From: Sugiyamaella lignohabitans | Lineage: Eukaryota > Ascomycota > Dipodascomycetes > Dipodascales > Trichomonascaceae | Length of the DNA: 64,000 bases | Reading direction: 5' to 3' | Assembly: GCF_001640025.1 (NCBI RefSeq) | Contig: NC_031674.1 | Span: 3,534,001-3,598,000, forward strand | In this document: positions 20,220-29,559 of the stretch, in pieces | Position numbering within the stretch: the first letter of the stretch is position 1 | Layout of the letters: each line of letters opens with the position of its first letter | Notes under the pieces: model-generated | The model's database searches: none | What the model saw: only the letters and a program-made list of their open reading frames with translations | What the model was told of the DNA's origin: nothing | Made by a program: the position numbers and the translations under genes

Positions 20220-21601
20220 TTACAGAGAGCTGGACGAGAAGTGGTAGTTGTCGAGCAGGTAGAGGTAGTCTTGGAGAATCGAGCCAAACAGGTTGACGAG
20301 GGGCACGTTTTCGGTTCGGGATACCACTCCGTGGAGCACGGGACGAACTGTGGTGTGGTACATGGCTCCGCGGACGGACCACCACCACAGCACGGTCGCC
20401 CGCTTTTTGAGCTCGTCGGCCTCCAGTTTACTGGCCGAGTTGAGTCCTCGTGGAAGTGTTTCTTGGTAATGTTGCATGGCGAGCCGGCGAGAGTAGTATT
20501 CTAAAGCAATGCCTGCCAGCCAAGGAGTCCAGTTTCTCGGTCTGCTGCGGTATTTATACGCTAATAATGCATATATCAGCGGTCGCAAAATGTACAGAAG
20601 CTCGGCTACAAGTGCTTTTGACGGAGGACGGAAATTCAGTTTGGTCAGTAGATCAAATGGATGCTGTACATCTTCGAGTTGAAGCACTTTACTAGTCAGA
20701 AACGATTTCGAGTCAATTGGCGTTTCTGGTAGTGGAGTGCCTGTACGAGGCATGATCCACGACGACGATAACGAGCTCACACTACTGTCTCCAAGATATC
20801 CCGATGCGCTAGGAGACCCGTTATTAGACAGCAGTCCTGATTGTGGAGGTTGTTGCGGGTCTTTAGGCGGTGGACCTTGACCCGGATCATATTCTCGTTC
20901 AGGAATAGGAGGAGTTACAAGCTGACGTTTGGATACTGCTATTAAAGCCAGTCGCAATGCCGATTTGAACGATTCAATGCCGATAATGGTTTTCCACCGG
21001 CTGTTCATAGTTCCTACCGATGCAACTGGAACGTACTTTTTCGAGTCCCGCTGTTTAGCCACTGTTTCCCACAGCAGTTCGGTATACTGAGTAACTGTCA
21101 ATGTCAATGCCAGCAGTTTATACAGGGTCTTCTGTTTCATCATCTCCTCCGTGTATTTATTATGCACACTGGGCTTGAACTCCCATTCCGGCCGTTTTTT
21201 GGCTGCTCGCGCCAGAATCGAGTCGTGATACAGACCCAGCAGTTGCAACGACGATGTCACTGTTGACGTGGTTAGTCTTTTGTCAGGGGACTGGGGGTTG
21301 TGCCTCCGGCGGCTGGGGCTCCGCCCCAGACCCCGTGGCTCCTCTCGCTTCGCTCGAGTCGGGGTTCGGGGTATCCAGTTGTGGGGGGTTTTGGATTGAG
21401 CTGGTGAAGTGGGTGGTTTTACTTACAAGTCTCGGATGCCACTTCGACGTCTTTGAATCGGCCGGGGAGGATAAAACTCAGCGACCTGAGACTCGATTCT
21501 ATGGACGAGATCTGGCTGGCATTATTCAGCAGAAAGTCCTCGTACTTGGCCAGCCACGTGCTATTAGTCCCAGCACTCGGGTCCGAACTCTTGTTTGACA
21601 T
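20220..21601 (-). CDS. PEX16: Peroxisomal biogenesis protein Pex16
   Basis: Two exons on the minus strand, 21601-21427 and 21259-20220, give 404 residues. The 167-nt intron (21426-21260) has GTAAGT, a GACTAAC branch site and CAACAG; splicing restores [20 protein letters not shown] across the junction. Recognisable Pex16 segments are [77 protein letters not shown] and [17 protein letters not shown]. Pex16 is a membrane peroxin that helps insert peroxisomal membrane proteins at the ER or peroxisome. It is known in Yarrowia and filamentous fungi but absent from S. cerevisiae, which supports the proposed placement. A GCP element lies inside the intron and another follows the stop. Confidence 0.92.
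21301..21362 (+). repeat. GCP type b inside the PEX16 intron
   Basis: Occupies over a third of the 167-nt intron, between donor and branch site, antisense to PEX16. Confidence 0.92.
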
Positions 21602-21770
21602 TTTCTAACTCTCTTTCGTCGCTCTCGTCCGTATTTCGTCCCCTGTGGTATGTATCAAGATACACCTTCAGTCTTGCCGCGGATCACCATCAAATCCTGG
21701 GGTTGCCATGCAAACGAGCCGAGGACCGTTGCGTTCTGCACAGCCGCACCAGGGTCCTGAGGAGGGAGTG

Positions 21771-21910
21771 TGCCTCCGGCGGCTGGGGCTCCGCCCCAGA
21801 CCCTGGTTGCTCCTGCTTCGCAGGAGATGGTGGGGAACCGTCGACGAAACGACTCGAGCGAAGCGAGAGGAGCCGCGGGGTCTGGGGCGCAGCCCCAGCC
21901 GCCGGAGGCA
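21771..21910. repeat. GCP inverted pair, type a + type b
   Basis: The + copy is at 21771-21826 and the - copy at 21850-21910, with a 23-nt spacer. The second copy's H2 loop is TGC in sense. Confidence 0.92.
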
Positions 21911-22162
21911 CACCCCCTCCCCAGGATTATAACTAGTTTGGCCCTGTAGGGACCAGGTGGGTGATCATGGAACCCCAGTTTCGAGTCGTGTGGGTCTATG
22001 GTGAAGCAGTGGAGAGTGGAGCCTTGGTTGAGAGTTGACGCAGGGTCCGTGCATATGCGGTTGATCGTATGCAGGTAGGGTGAGACGTGTTTCGGCGCGT
22101 GGGTGCTCGTGTGCGCGTACACAACTGGGATTCTGTGATGGGTATTGAGATGGGGAGATGGA

Positions 22163-22170
22163 TATAAAAA
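22163..22170 (+). promoter_or_regulatory. TATA-type element upstream of surface protein 1
   Basis: TATAAAAA, 273 nt upstream of the ATG, followed by a pyrimidine-rich stretch (TCTTTTTTTCTCTTTTTG) typical of yeast initiation regions. Confidence 0.5.
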
Positions 22171-22435
22171 GGGCAGTTGGGTCTGTCTTGTTCTGTCTTT
22201 TTTTCTCTTTTTGTTTCGTGGTTTTTACAACAGACTGGTGGTAGTGAAATTTGATATCCAGCAGCTGAAGTTCATGGTCGTAAGTGATATTGATAGTGTG
22301 AATTTGGAGTAAGTAGGTTGTGGTTAATTTATTAGTTTCGTTTTTGGTTTGTATGAGTGGGATGTTGTTGCATGTGTTTTGTTTGGGTAGTGTATATTTA
22401 CTGACAGCTTATGAACAGGAAGGGTGTAAATTGAA

Positions 22436-23587
22436 ATGAATAATTTTCATATATCGTCAACGCTGGTTTCAGCTCTTATGCTGCTGGCTCCATTTGTTTC
22501 TGCTCAGTCGGTGTCAGAATCTATTTCCACTACTTCTATTTTTCTTCCTAACCTCGGTTCCATCTCTGCTGTTGGCTCGATTCTCTCGACCGCTGGTAGT
22601 GATACTTTATTGGTGGTCACTTGTGCTCCATCTTCTGTGGGAGCTCCGCCCTGTCCTCTTTTAGGACCCCTTCTTGTGACTTATGGTCCCACTACTGTGG
22701 CTTATACCACGGATGTTCCTGTTAGTCCTGGAGCCACTCAAAGCGCCAACTTCTTTGAACGATGTTCTTTCACTAGTCCTGTTGAAAGTGCCACTTGTAC
22801 TGCCAACCCTGCTCCATTTACAGAAGTTCTTACCTCAATTATTTCTTCTAATGCTATCAGTTTCTTCCCTGTCACTTTCGTAGACGATATTACGTTCACA
22901 TTGCCAACTGAGACTCCCACTAGTAGCGCTGAGGCTCCAACAAGTACTTCTGAGGTTCCCGTCAGTGGTGTGGAGGAAAGGTCAAGTGCTTTGTCTAGCG
23001 AAGCTTCTTCTTCTTCTTCTTCTTCTTCTTCAAATGTTGTTGAGACATCAACTATTAGCTCTAGCGAAGCTCCTTCTACATCTAGCGAATCAACCTCTGA
23101 GATTTCAAGCCAAAAACCCTCATCATCGGCCGTTTCCAGTGCAAGCGAAGCTCACTCGTCTCGAGGTAGCTCTACCACACATGCTACTACCTCATTTATC
23201 CCCTCTGTTTCGTCTACAACATCCACCATTTCGACCCTCACCTTTCCAAGTGGCTTTGATCCCGAAATTGTATCCGAGGTTTCTGTTATTGTATCCGAGT
23301 CTGTCTCTGACTCAGTATCTTCTTCAGTTTTCATATCTGTTTCTGAGTCTGTATCAAGCTCCGTCTCTGATACAATTTCATCCTCAGTCTCCACTCTTGT
23401 GTCGGTATCTGTTTCTGAAAAAGTCGCTTGCTCAGTGTCCGCCTCTGTCTCTGCTTCCGTTTCTGCTTCAGTATCTTCATCTATAAAGCATCATGGATTT
23501 TCTGCAGCTTCATCCCACTTGGCCCCTAGTTTATACTTGGTGGGTTCAATTGTTCTAGCAGTCATGCCTTTTATTTCTCTATTTTAA
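22436..23587 (+). CDS. GPI-anchored Ser/Thr-rich cell-surface protein, paralog 1
   Basis: 383 residues. The signal peptide is ~1-24 (LVSALMLLAPFVSA). Residues ~25-165 form a conserved domain shared with the genes at 24163 and 31246: TSIFLPNLGSISAVGS, DTLLVVTCAP, GPLLVTYGPTTVAYTT, FFERCSFTSPVESATC and FFPVTFVDDITF. It has four conserved cysteines, probably two disulfides (inference). A Ser/Thr/Glu-rich stalk (~165-280) precedes an ~85-residue block of SVSx repeats with one Cys (EKVACSVSASVSASVSASV). The C-terminus is hydrophobic (LYLVGSIVLAVMPFISLF) after a small-residue region, as for GPI addition. I do not recognise the N-terminal domain. An adhesin or wall-mannoprotein role is inference. 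Confidence 0.85.
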   Translation: MNNFHISSTLVSALMLLAPFVSAQSVSESISTTSIFLPNLGSISAVGSILSTAGSDTLLVVTCAPSSVGAPPCPLLGPLLVTYGPTTVAYTTDVPVSPGATQSANFFERCSFTSPVESATCTANPAPFTEVLTSIISSNAISFFPVTFVDDITFTLPTETPTSSAEAPTSTSEVPVSGVEERSSALSSEASSSSSSSSSNVVETSTISSSEAPSTSSESTSEISSQKPSSSAVSSASEAHSSRGSSTTHATTSFIPSVSSTTSTISTLTFPSGFDPEIVSEVSVIVSESVSDSVSSSVFISVSESVSSSVSDTISSSVSTLVSVSVSEKVACSVSASVSASVSASVSSSIKHHGFSAASSHLAPSLYLVGSIVLAVMPFISLF

Positions 23588-24162
23588 TCTCTTGTTAACT
23601 GTGACAGCATCACTGATATGCTTTCACTTTAAAGCTATGATCTTTATTCTCATATTACGGGTATCTCTGGTAATATTTCTGCATCGTTAATTCTTCTACA
23701 ATTCTTCTATAATTCTACTCAATCCTTTTATAATACTTAATTAATATTTCTGGGAAGTTGATTAGTCGTAGTGTCAAATTATTCAACTGAATAATAGAAG
23801 CGCTCTATGTTCTTTTGATATTAGTTGACAGCAAAAAAATTTTTTAATACTTTTGTTTATAGCTTATTTCTTTATTTTTGTTTTTTGTACAGGGAAAATT
23901 TCATGCATTTTTGGTGTTTGTAGATTTAAAGTTGCATTGCATTGTGTATGTTGTTGTTTGTAGACTGTAAGTTGCATTGCATGTACTTTGTAACATTTTA
24001 GATGCAGGGACCAAGCTTTTTCACGGCCGATCTCTACATATCTCTAGCGTGTCTCACATCTCACATCATGACTTGTATAAATACCCTTTATATCATCCAT
24101 GAATCGCGGTTTTTTAATACTACTTCTCAATTGTTACGACAGGTACCTCCCATTCAAGCGAA
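23588..24162. other. Intergenic region between surface proteins 1 and 2
   Basis: AT-rich. A short imperfect direct repeat (TTTGTAGA...AAGTTGCATTGCAT) occurs at about 23920 and 23956. A TATA element lies at 24076. Confidence 0.5.
24076..24083 (+). promoter_or_regulatory. TATA-type element upstream of surface protein 2
   Basis: TATAAATA, 87 nt upstream of the ATG at 24163. Confidence 0.5.
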
Positions 24163-27048
24163 ATGTTGTCGTTATTTACTCTGTCAGTGGCTCTGTCACT
24201 TTTTACTGAGCTCGTATCTTCACAATCTACTTCTCAGTTTGTTTCCACTACTTCAATTTTCCTTCCCAATATCGGATCTCTCTCTGCTGTTGGTTCAATT
24301 TTATCCACTACTGGAAGTGACACTCTCTTAGTTGTTACATGTGCTCCATCATCTGTCGGGGCTCCTCCATGTATTCTCCTCGGTCCTCTTCTTGTTACAT
24401 ATGGCGCCACCACTGTTGCTTATACAACCGAGGTTCCTATAAGCCCCGGTGCTACTGACAGTGCTGAGTTCTTCCAACGATGTTCTTTCACTAGTCCAGT
24501 TGAGAGTGCCCTTTGTACTAATAACCCGACTCCATTCACTGAGACATTGACTCAGACTGTCAGCTCAAAAGAGATTGTTTTCTTCGATGTCACTTTTGTT
24601 AGCGATATCACGTTTACCGTACCATCCACAAGAAGTCAAGTACCAACTTCTTCGGTGATTTCTCCTTCAGTTACGGGTGTTATCTCTACAGCAGAGTCAA
24701 GTCCCACTGCCGAATCTACTGACATTAGTTCCACAGAACCAAGTCTGTCATCTACTTTTTTATCTGAGACAAGCTCAGCTGTATCTGTTTCGCAAACGAA
24801 TTCTGCTGTCTCTTCCAGTGAATCGGAATCATCTTCGAGCTTGTTTTCTTCTTCTGAGACAGCTTTTTCGTCCCCCTTTTCTGCTTCGGAGACGAGCGCA
24901 GAATTATCTTCTAGCAAATTGTCTTCTTCATCTATAAGAGAAATAACCTCGGCTTCCTCTGTTTCCTCCTTAGAGACGAGTAGCGAGGTCTCTTCAAGTG
25001 AAGTAGCGTCTGCTTTGATTTCGTCTGAGATTAGTTCTGAGACCCCTGCCAGTGAACCCGTTAGCTCTGCATCCACCTTTAGCACAACGGTACCGCCTCT
25101 GTCAAGCGCAGAGACTACCTCCGAATTCTTCTCTAGCGAATCATCCTCGACATCTAGATCTGAATTTGAGACAACTCCATCTTCTTCCTCGTCTATTTCT
25201 TCTAACGAACTTGCTGCGACATCCTCATTGTCATCCTCAGCGACCGGCACTCCAATCTCTAGAGCAGGAAGTGCCAGTGAGGTTAGTTCCATAGTAGCTA
25301 GTTCAACTGAACTATCCTCTACTGTGCCCATCACCGAGTCTTCTACGGAGTCTCTTATAGGACCAATCACAGAGTCAGTCATAAGTTCCACCGCTGAGTC
25401 CACCACTGAATCCTTCACAGAGCCTACCTCACCTGTATCTGGTACAAGTGGCGTCAGTTTTAGTAGCACCTTGGCTGAACAAAGCTCTGGTCCCCCAAGT
25501 TCTGAACATACCAGTTCTGTTGCTTCTGCTTTCGCTCAAACTGAAGTTACCGTCACTTCTACCACCTCTATTCCTTCTCAGATTCATGCTTCTACGTCAT
25601 CGTCTTTTTTCATCGGCTCCAGTAGTACACCTTCGGAAACACTATCCCAAGTTAGCACCTTCAGTTCGTCTCCTAGTCTATCCTCAAACGCAAGCCCCGG
25701 AATAGTAAGCTCTAGAAGACCAGTTAGCACTTTGCCCGAGTCAAGTTCAGTATCAAATCCTGGGGGATCTTCTTTAACTACTACCGAGTCAAGTGTTACC
25801 ACTACGGAATCCACTTCTTCAGAAACTTCGGAATCTAGCTTTTTAAGCTCCACTGAAGCGACATCATCGGAAGTCAGTACTACAGAGTCTAGTCTTGCAA
25901 GCTCTACGGAAGCTATTTTATCACTAGTCAGCTCTACTGAGTCTAGTCTTGCAAGTTCTTCGGAGGTTAGTTTAACTTCTACCGAAAACAACATCTTCGA
26001 AACTACTACTTCAGAAACTGCTTCTTCAGAGTCCAGCGTCATCTCCTCATCTGGAACTGGTACTGCGCAAGTGACGTTTACGGTTGCTAGTAGTTCTGCT
26101 GAGTCAAGTATCAGTATCAGTTCTGTAGTTTCCAGTACCATTGAAACGACCTCTGTCGAGCCCATATCCAGCGCAACCACTGCAACCCAATCTAATTCTT
26201 TGGAAACCAGCTCCATAGAAGAAACAAGCTCAACAGTCTCCTCTGAAATCAGCTCTTCAACTATGAGCTCTATCGATATCAGTTCCAGTGACGTAATCAC
26301 TTTTCTTTCTTCTAGTTCTGCTCAAACTAGCTCAATTGTACCGTCATCTGAATTTACGAGTTCGTTAGCAGGTACTAGTGAGAGTATTGTATCACAGTTC
26401 AGCTCTGTAACTCCAAGCACTCAAACAGCAGAAACCTCTCAAGAATCCGTCTCAACTGGAATCACGTCTGCCCTACCAAGTTCTCTTTCTATTTTCAGTG
26501 AACTTGCCTCTAGTTCCATTGAATCCAGCACCGCATCCAGTTCAACAACTTCACCTAGACAAGTTACAGAGATCACCTCCACCGAGCAGCATTCAAGTGT
26601 TGGCTCTATTCAAAGCACTTCCGAGACACTTTTAACGCTATCTTCTTCTCACATCCCCACCACTTTCTTTACCTCCACACCAAAATCAACATCAGCTATG
26701 TCGTTAACGTTTCCAACTGGCTCTAATCCTACACTTGTATCCGAAGTATCATCGCTTGTATCCAAATCAGTATCTCGCTCGGTATTCTCTGCTGTCTTTT
26801 TTGCTGTTTCTGTGTCGGTATCATCTTCCGTGTCGTCTACTGTTGTCCCATCGGTATCATCTGATGTCTCCGTATCTGTATCAGATGACGTTTCTTGCTC
26901 AGTATCTGCTTCTGTCTCTGCATCAGTATCTGCCTCAGTCTCTTCGTCCTTGAAACACAAATCAGCGGCCAGTCGTGTCCATTCTCATCATTCTCATTCA
27001 GCTATTGCTGTAATTACGGCATTGTTGGGAGCGTTTTTTTTATTTTGA
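24163..27048 (+). CDS. GPI-anchored Ser/Thr-rich cell-surface protein, paralog 2
   Basis: 961 residues. The signal peptide is ~1-20, then the same four-Cys domain as paralog 1 (TSIFLPNIGSLSAVGS, VVTCAP, GAPPC, QRCSFTSPVESALC, FFDVTFVSDITF). About 650 residues of Ser/Thr/Glu-rich stalk follow, with loose repeats such as TESSLASSTEA. Near the C-terminus is the SVSx block, with the CSVSASVSASVSASVSSSLKH segment almost identical to paralog 1. The end is a His/Ser stretch and a hydrophobic tail (AIAVITALLGAFFLF), consistent with GPI anchoring. Paralogs 1 and 2 are clearly the closest pair, so a tandem duplication followed by stalk length change is likely. Ser/Thr density implies heavy O-mannosylation. 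Confidence 0.85.
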   Translation: MLSLFTLSVALSLFTELVSSQSTSQFVSTTSIFLPNIGSLSAVGSILSTTGSDTLLVVTCAPSSVGAPPCILLGPLLVTYGATTVAYTTEVPISPGATDSAEFFQRCSFTSPVESALCTNNPTPFTETLTQTVSSKEIVFFDVTFVSDITFTVPSTRSQVPTSSVISPSVTGVISTAESSPTAESTDISSTEPSLSSTFLSETSSAVSVSQTNSAVSSSESESSSSLFSSSETAFSSPFSASETSAELSSSKLSSSSIREITSASSVSSLETSSEVSSSEVASALISSEISSETPASEPVSSASTFSTTVPPLSSAETTSEFFSSESSSTSRSEFETTPSSSSSISSNELAATSSLSSSATGTPISRAGSASEVSSIVASSTELSSTVPITESSTESLIGPITESVISSTAESTTESFTEPTSPVSGTSGVSFSSTLAEQSSGPPSSEHTSSVASAFAQTEVTVTSTTSIPSQIHASTSSSFFIGSSSTPSETLSQVSTFSSSPSLSSNASPGIVSSRRPVSTLPESSSVSNPGGSSLTTTESSVTTTESTSSETSESSFLSSTEATSSEVSTTESSLASSTEAILSLVSSTESSLASSSEVSLTSTENNIFETTTSETASSESSVISSSGTGTAQVTFTVASSSAESSISISSVVSSTIETTSVEPISSATTATQSNSLETSSIEETSSTVSSEISSSTMSSIDISSSDVITFLSSSSAQTSSIVPSSEFTSSLAGTSESIVSQFSSVTPSTQTAETSQESVSTGITSALPSSLSIFSELASSSIESSTASSSTTSPRQVTEITSTEQHSSVGSIQSTSETLLTLSSSHIPTTFFTSTPKSTSAMSLTFPTGSNPTLVSEVSSLVSKSVSRSVFSAVFFAVSVSVSSSVSSTVVPSVSSDVSVSVSDDVSCSVSASVSASVSASVSSSLKHKSAASRVHSHHSHSAIAVITALLGAFFLF

Positions 27049-27421
27049 TTCTGTTCTCTGCCCTTGTCACTGTTGATTTTATTTCATATTTTTATGTATG
27101 GTTGAATGTCGAAGGGATAATTTAACGACTGTTCGAGTCTATTAATTCTTAGTTAAATTGGTGGTATACTCTGATTCTACTTATGGGTATTTAGTGTTGA
27201 AAAATATATGTTATATGTTACCAGATGGGCATTTCCAGGGGTAAAGTGGGGTGCAGCCGTGCATATTTCGTATCCGAATACGAGATTACGACGATTGCCT
27301 CAATCATCTCCAGAAAACTAGCATTCTAGCATTAATCTTCTGTCACTTTATTTTGTGTTTCGATTGACTTCGGCTTTTTTTGGTCCAGATATTTCTCAAA
27401 TTATTCTCTTTTGTATTTATA
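27049..27421. other. Intergenic region before the DUF3074 gene
   Basis: AT-rich spacer of about 370 bp containing the 3' region of surface protein 2 and the promoter of the next gene. Nothing else is seen. Confidence 0.5.
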
Positions 27422-28117
27422 ATGACATTTTCATTTGAGCTTCGAGAGTTTTCCGAGGCGGAGCTCCCAAATTCCACTGTGGCAGTTCAGACGGCGTTGA
27501 ACTTCATGAGCCAAGTAAAGTCGGCATGGACCAAAGGTAAATTTTACTCTGATGGACAAGTTCAAACTTATCACCATACAGCCAGTAACGGGGATTTCTG
27601 GATGGCGCGTGAATCAAACCACAAAGATGTATCTTTTGAGGAGTTCCGATCAGCTATCCTCCTGAATCACACTGAGAACGAAGTCAAATACATTCCTTTA
27701 CTAGACAGCTTCAAAAGACTAGAACCAGTAACTTCACCAGAAACTCCTGATGCTCATGACTGGGAGTCACTTCTTGTTCACTATAAATTCCCAAAGTTCT
27801 TCAGTGATCGTGAGATGACTGTGTGGTTATTGGCAATCCAGCCTAACGAGGATGTTAAAGAATTCCTAGTGATCTCTCTACCGTCGAACAGACCAGTCAC
27901 TGATTCAGAACACGTCACACAAGCATACTATTGTTCCATCGAGCATGTCAAATATAACGAACAAGAGCAACAGGTTGAGTGGCTCATGGCACAAACAAGT
28001 GACGCCAAAGGCAACATTCCACGATGGATCCAAAATAAATCAGTAACCTCGAGTGTGGTAGAAGATGTTCCACATTTTATCTCGTGGGCAAAGAAACAAC
28101 GTGAAGTTTCGAAATAG
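27422..28117 (+). CDS. DUF3074 / START-like domain protein
   Basis: 231 residues from the ATG at 27422; the frame extends upstream only without an ATG. The order is FYSDGQVQTYHHTASNGDFWMARESNHKDVSFEEFRSAI, then YIPLLDSF, DWESLLVHYKFPKFFSDREMTVWLLAIQ, the EFLVISLPSNRPV strand, YYCSIEHVKYNE and IPRWIQNKSV...DVPHFISWAK. This fits the fungal DUF3074 family, which adopts a START/Bet v1-like lipid-binding fold; the ligand is unknown. It has no signal peptide or membrane segment, so it is probably cytosolic. It converges with COG8, with 149 bp between stops. Confidence 0.75.
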   Translation: MTFSFELREFSEAELPNSTVAVQTALNFMSQVKSAWTKGKFYSDGQVQTYHHTASNGDFWMARESNHKDVSFEEFRSAILLNHTENEVKYIPLLDSFKRLEPVTSPETPDAHDWESLLVHYKFPKFFSDREMTVWLLAIQPNEDVKEFLVISLPSNRPVTDSEHVTQAYYCSIEHVKYNEQEQQVEWLMAQTSDAKGNIPRWIQNKSVTSSVVEDVPHFISWAKKQREVSK

Positions 28118-28266
28118 ATCTTGCGCACTCTTTCTTTACGAAAGATAAAGATGACATGATAACAAGTATATACAACACAAGCTAATAGATATATAAATAG
28201 ATAGAGGACTTGATAGATGCTTCTAGTAATGCTGTGTAGAGACTATGCGTAGAATGTAATGGTGGG

Positions 28267-29559
28267 CTAAGCAACACGACCGATGCGAGAAGCAATATCT
28301 CGAGAAATGGACCGTTGTTTCTTAATAGCTTCGATCCATTCGACATTGGGTATTGGTGGATTTGGTTTCCCTTGCACAAGTGGCCAGAATTCACCACCTA
28401 CACGTCCAAGTGACTGAGAACAATATGCCAGTTGCAGCCAAAGACTAGCACGAGTAGCTTTATCGGTAACTAATGGTCCAACGCTTTTAATAGCAGCCTC
28501 AAGTTCTGCTACTGTAGTGCGAAGGAATTCTCCTAAAAGTCGCGAGGTTGTAGATGTTGATTTTGATGCGATGCTGGAACTGGCTGGACCACCAGTCACA
28601 GTCGACTGGTGCGAAGTAGAATCTCCAGATTGTGAAAGGTCGTTTTGAGGGAAAATGGTTCGAAATCCCCCTACTGTCGCAAATACATGCTCTCGGTACA
28701 CCTCAATATACCGTTTCAGGTACTTGTCTGGAGACTGCTTTAGAGGTGACAGAGTTTCCCACTGGTTTCTAATAAAGTGAAGTCGCGATGAAATATATAA
28801 ATGATGCAATTGTCTGTTAGCCTCTGCGGTCGGTAAAGACTGTATTGGCTGCATTCGTCGTAAATACGATATGATTTTGACAAGAGTCGGCAATTTCGCT
28901 GTCTCTCGTAACAGTTTAAGAAGTTGCAAGAGCATGACTTTCATAATCTGTTCTGTTTCTTCCTGTACTTTTTGAATGATTTTTATGTTGTTGAATCTGA
29001 TACCCAATCTTCGAGCATGACTGGCAAGATCTAGAGCCTCGGAATAGAACCCATTTCGCACGCATGTGAGAGTGAGCGAAGGTAACTCGAGAATATCCTG
29101 GATTTTTTCCAAATTCCTTAAAAGCAGTACATCATCCGAAGAATTGGCACCTACAGATGAATTGGAATTACCAGGTGAATTGATATTCGTATTGGATGAA
29201 GTGTCGTCACCTCCCCCAACTAGATGTGAGAGGTCATGTTGAACTGGCAGTTTTTCCTCCGCCTGCTCAAGCTTTTCTTGAAACTCATCAAATGCAAGAG
29301 TCAAATCTCGTACTGCTCTAGATCCCGAGATAAATTGAGATTGAGATGTTTTCGTAAGGGAAATTAAAGTTGTTTTTATCGACTCTGACGAGATGACCAG
29401 GTGTTCCCGCTCGGCTCCTATAGAGGTCTGATTAAGACCCCGAATATGCTTGATGTAGTCATGGAGGTCTTGTCGAGAGAGTATGTCATCACTCCCTTGA
29501 ATGCTTTTGGATAGGATATCTAGCAATGGGTCAGAATCGCTCATATTAGATGTAAGCAT
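28267..29559 (-). CDS. COG8: Conserved oligomeric Golgi complex subunit 8
   Basis: 430 residues from the ATG at 29559; the frame runs further upstream but has no ATG there, and a second ATG lies at 29544. It shows Dor1/Cog8 features: an N-terminal coiled-coil-like stretch (AVRDLTLAFDEFQEKLEQAEEKL), LEKIQDILELPSLTLTCVRNGFYSEALDLASHARRL and SYLRRMQPI. The segment LHHLYISSRLHFIRNQWETL...DKYLKRYIEVYREHVFATVGGFRTIFP follows. Cog8 belongs to the tethering complex for retrograde intra-Golgi traffic. The protein is shorter than many Cog8 proteins and ends soon after the core. Asn/Ser-rich linkers are at ~120-145 and ~310-335. Confidence 0.85.
   Translation of the reverse strand: MLTSNMSDSDPLLDILSKSIQGSDDILSRQDLHDYIKHIRGLNQTSIGAEREHLVISSESIKTTLISLTKTSQSQFISGSRAVRDLTLAFDEFQEKLEQAEEKLPVQHDLSHLVGGGDDTSSNTNINSPGNSNSSVGANSSDDVLLLRNLEKIQDILELPSLTLTCVRNGFYSEALDLASHARRLGIRFNNIKIIQKVQEETEQIMKVMLLQLLKLLRETAKLPTLVKIISYLRRMQPIQSLPTAEANRQLHHLYISSRLHFIRNQWETLSPLKQSPDKYLKRYIEVYREHVFATVGGFRTIFPQNDLSQSGDSTSHQSTVTGGPASSSIASKSTSTTSRLLGEFLRTTVAELEAAIKSVGPLVTDKATRASLWLQLAYCSQSLGRVGGEFWPLVQGKPNPPIPNVEWIEAIKKQRSISRDIASRIGRVA

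Larger units (their letters stand above)
21602..22435. other. Divergent promoter region PEX16 / surface protein 1
   Basis: Contains a GCP pair at 21771-21910 and the upstream region of the surface-protein gene, with a TATA-type site. This is the last GCP location before a 17-kb stretch with none. Confidence 0.6.
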
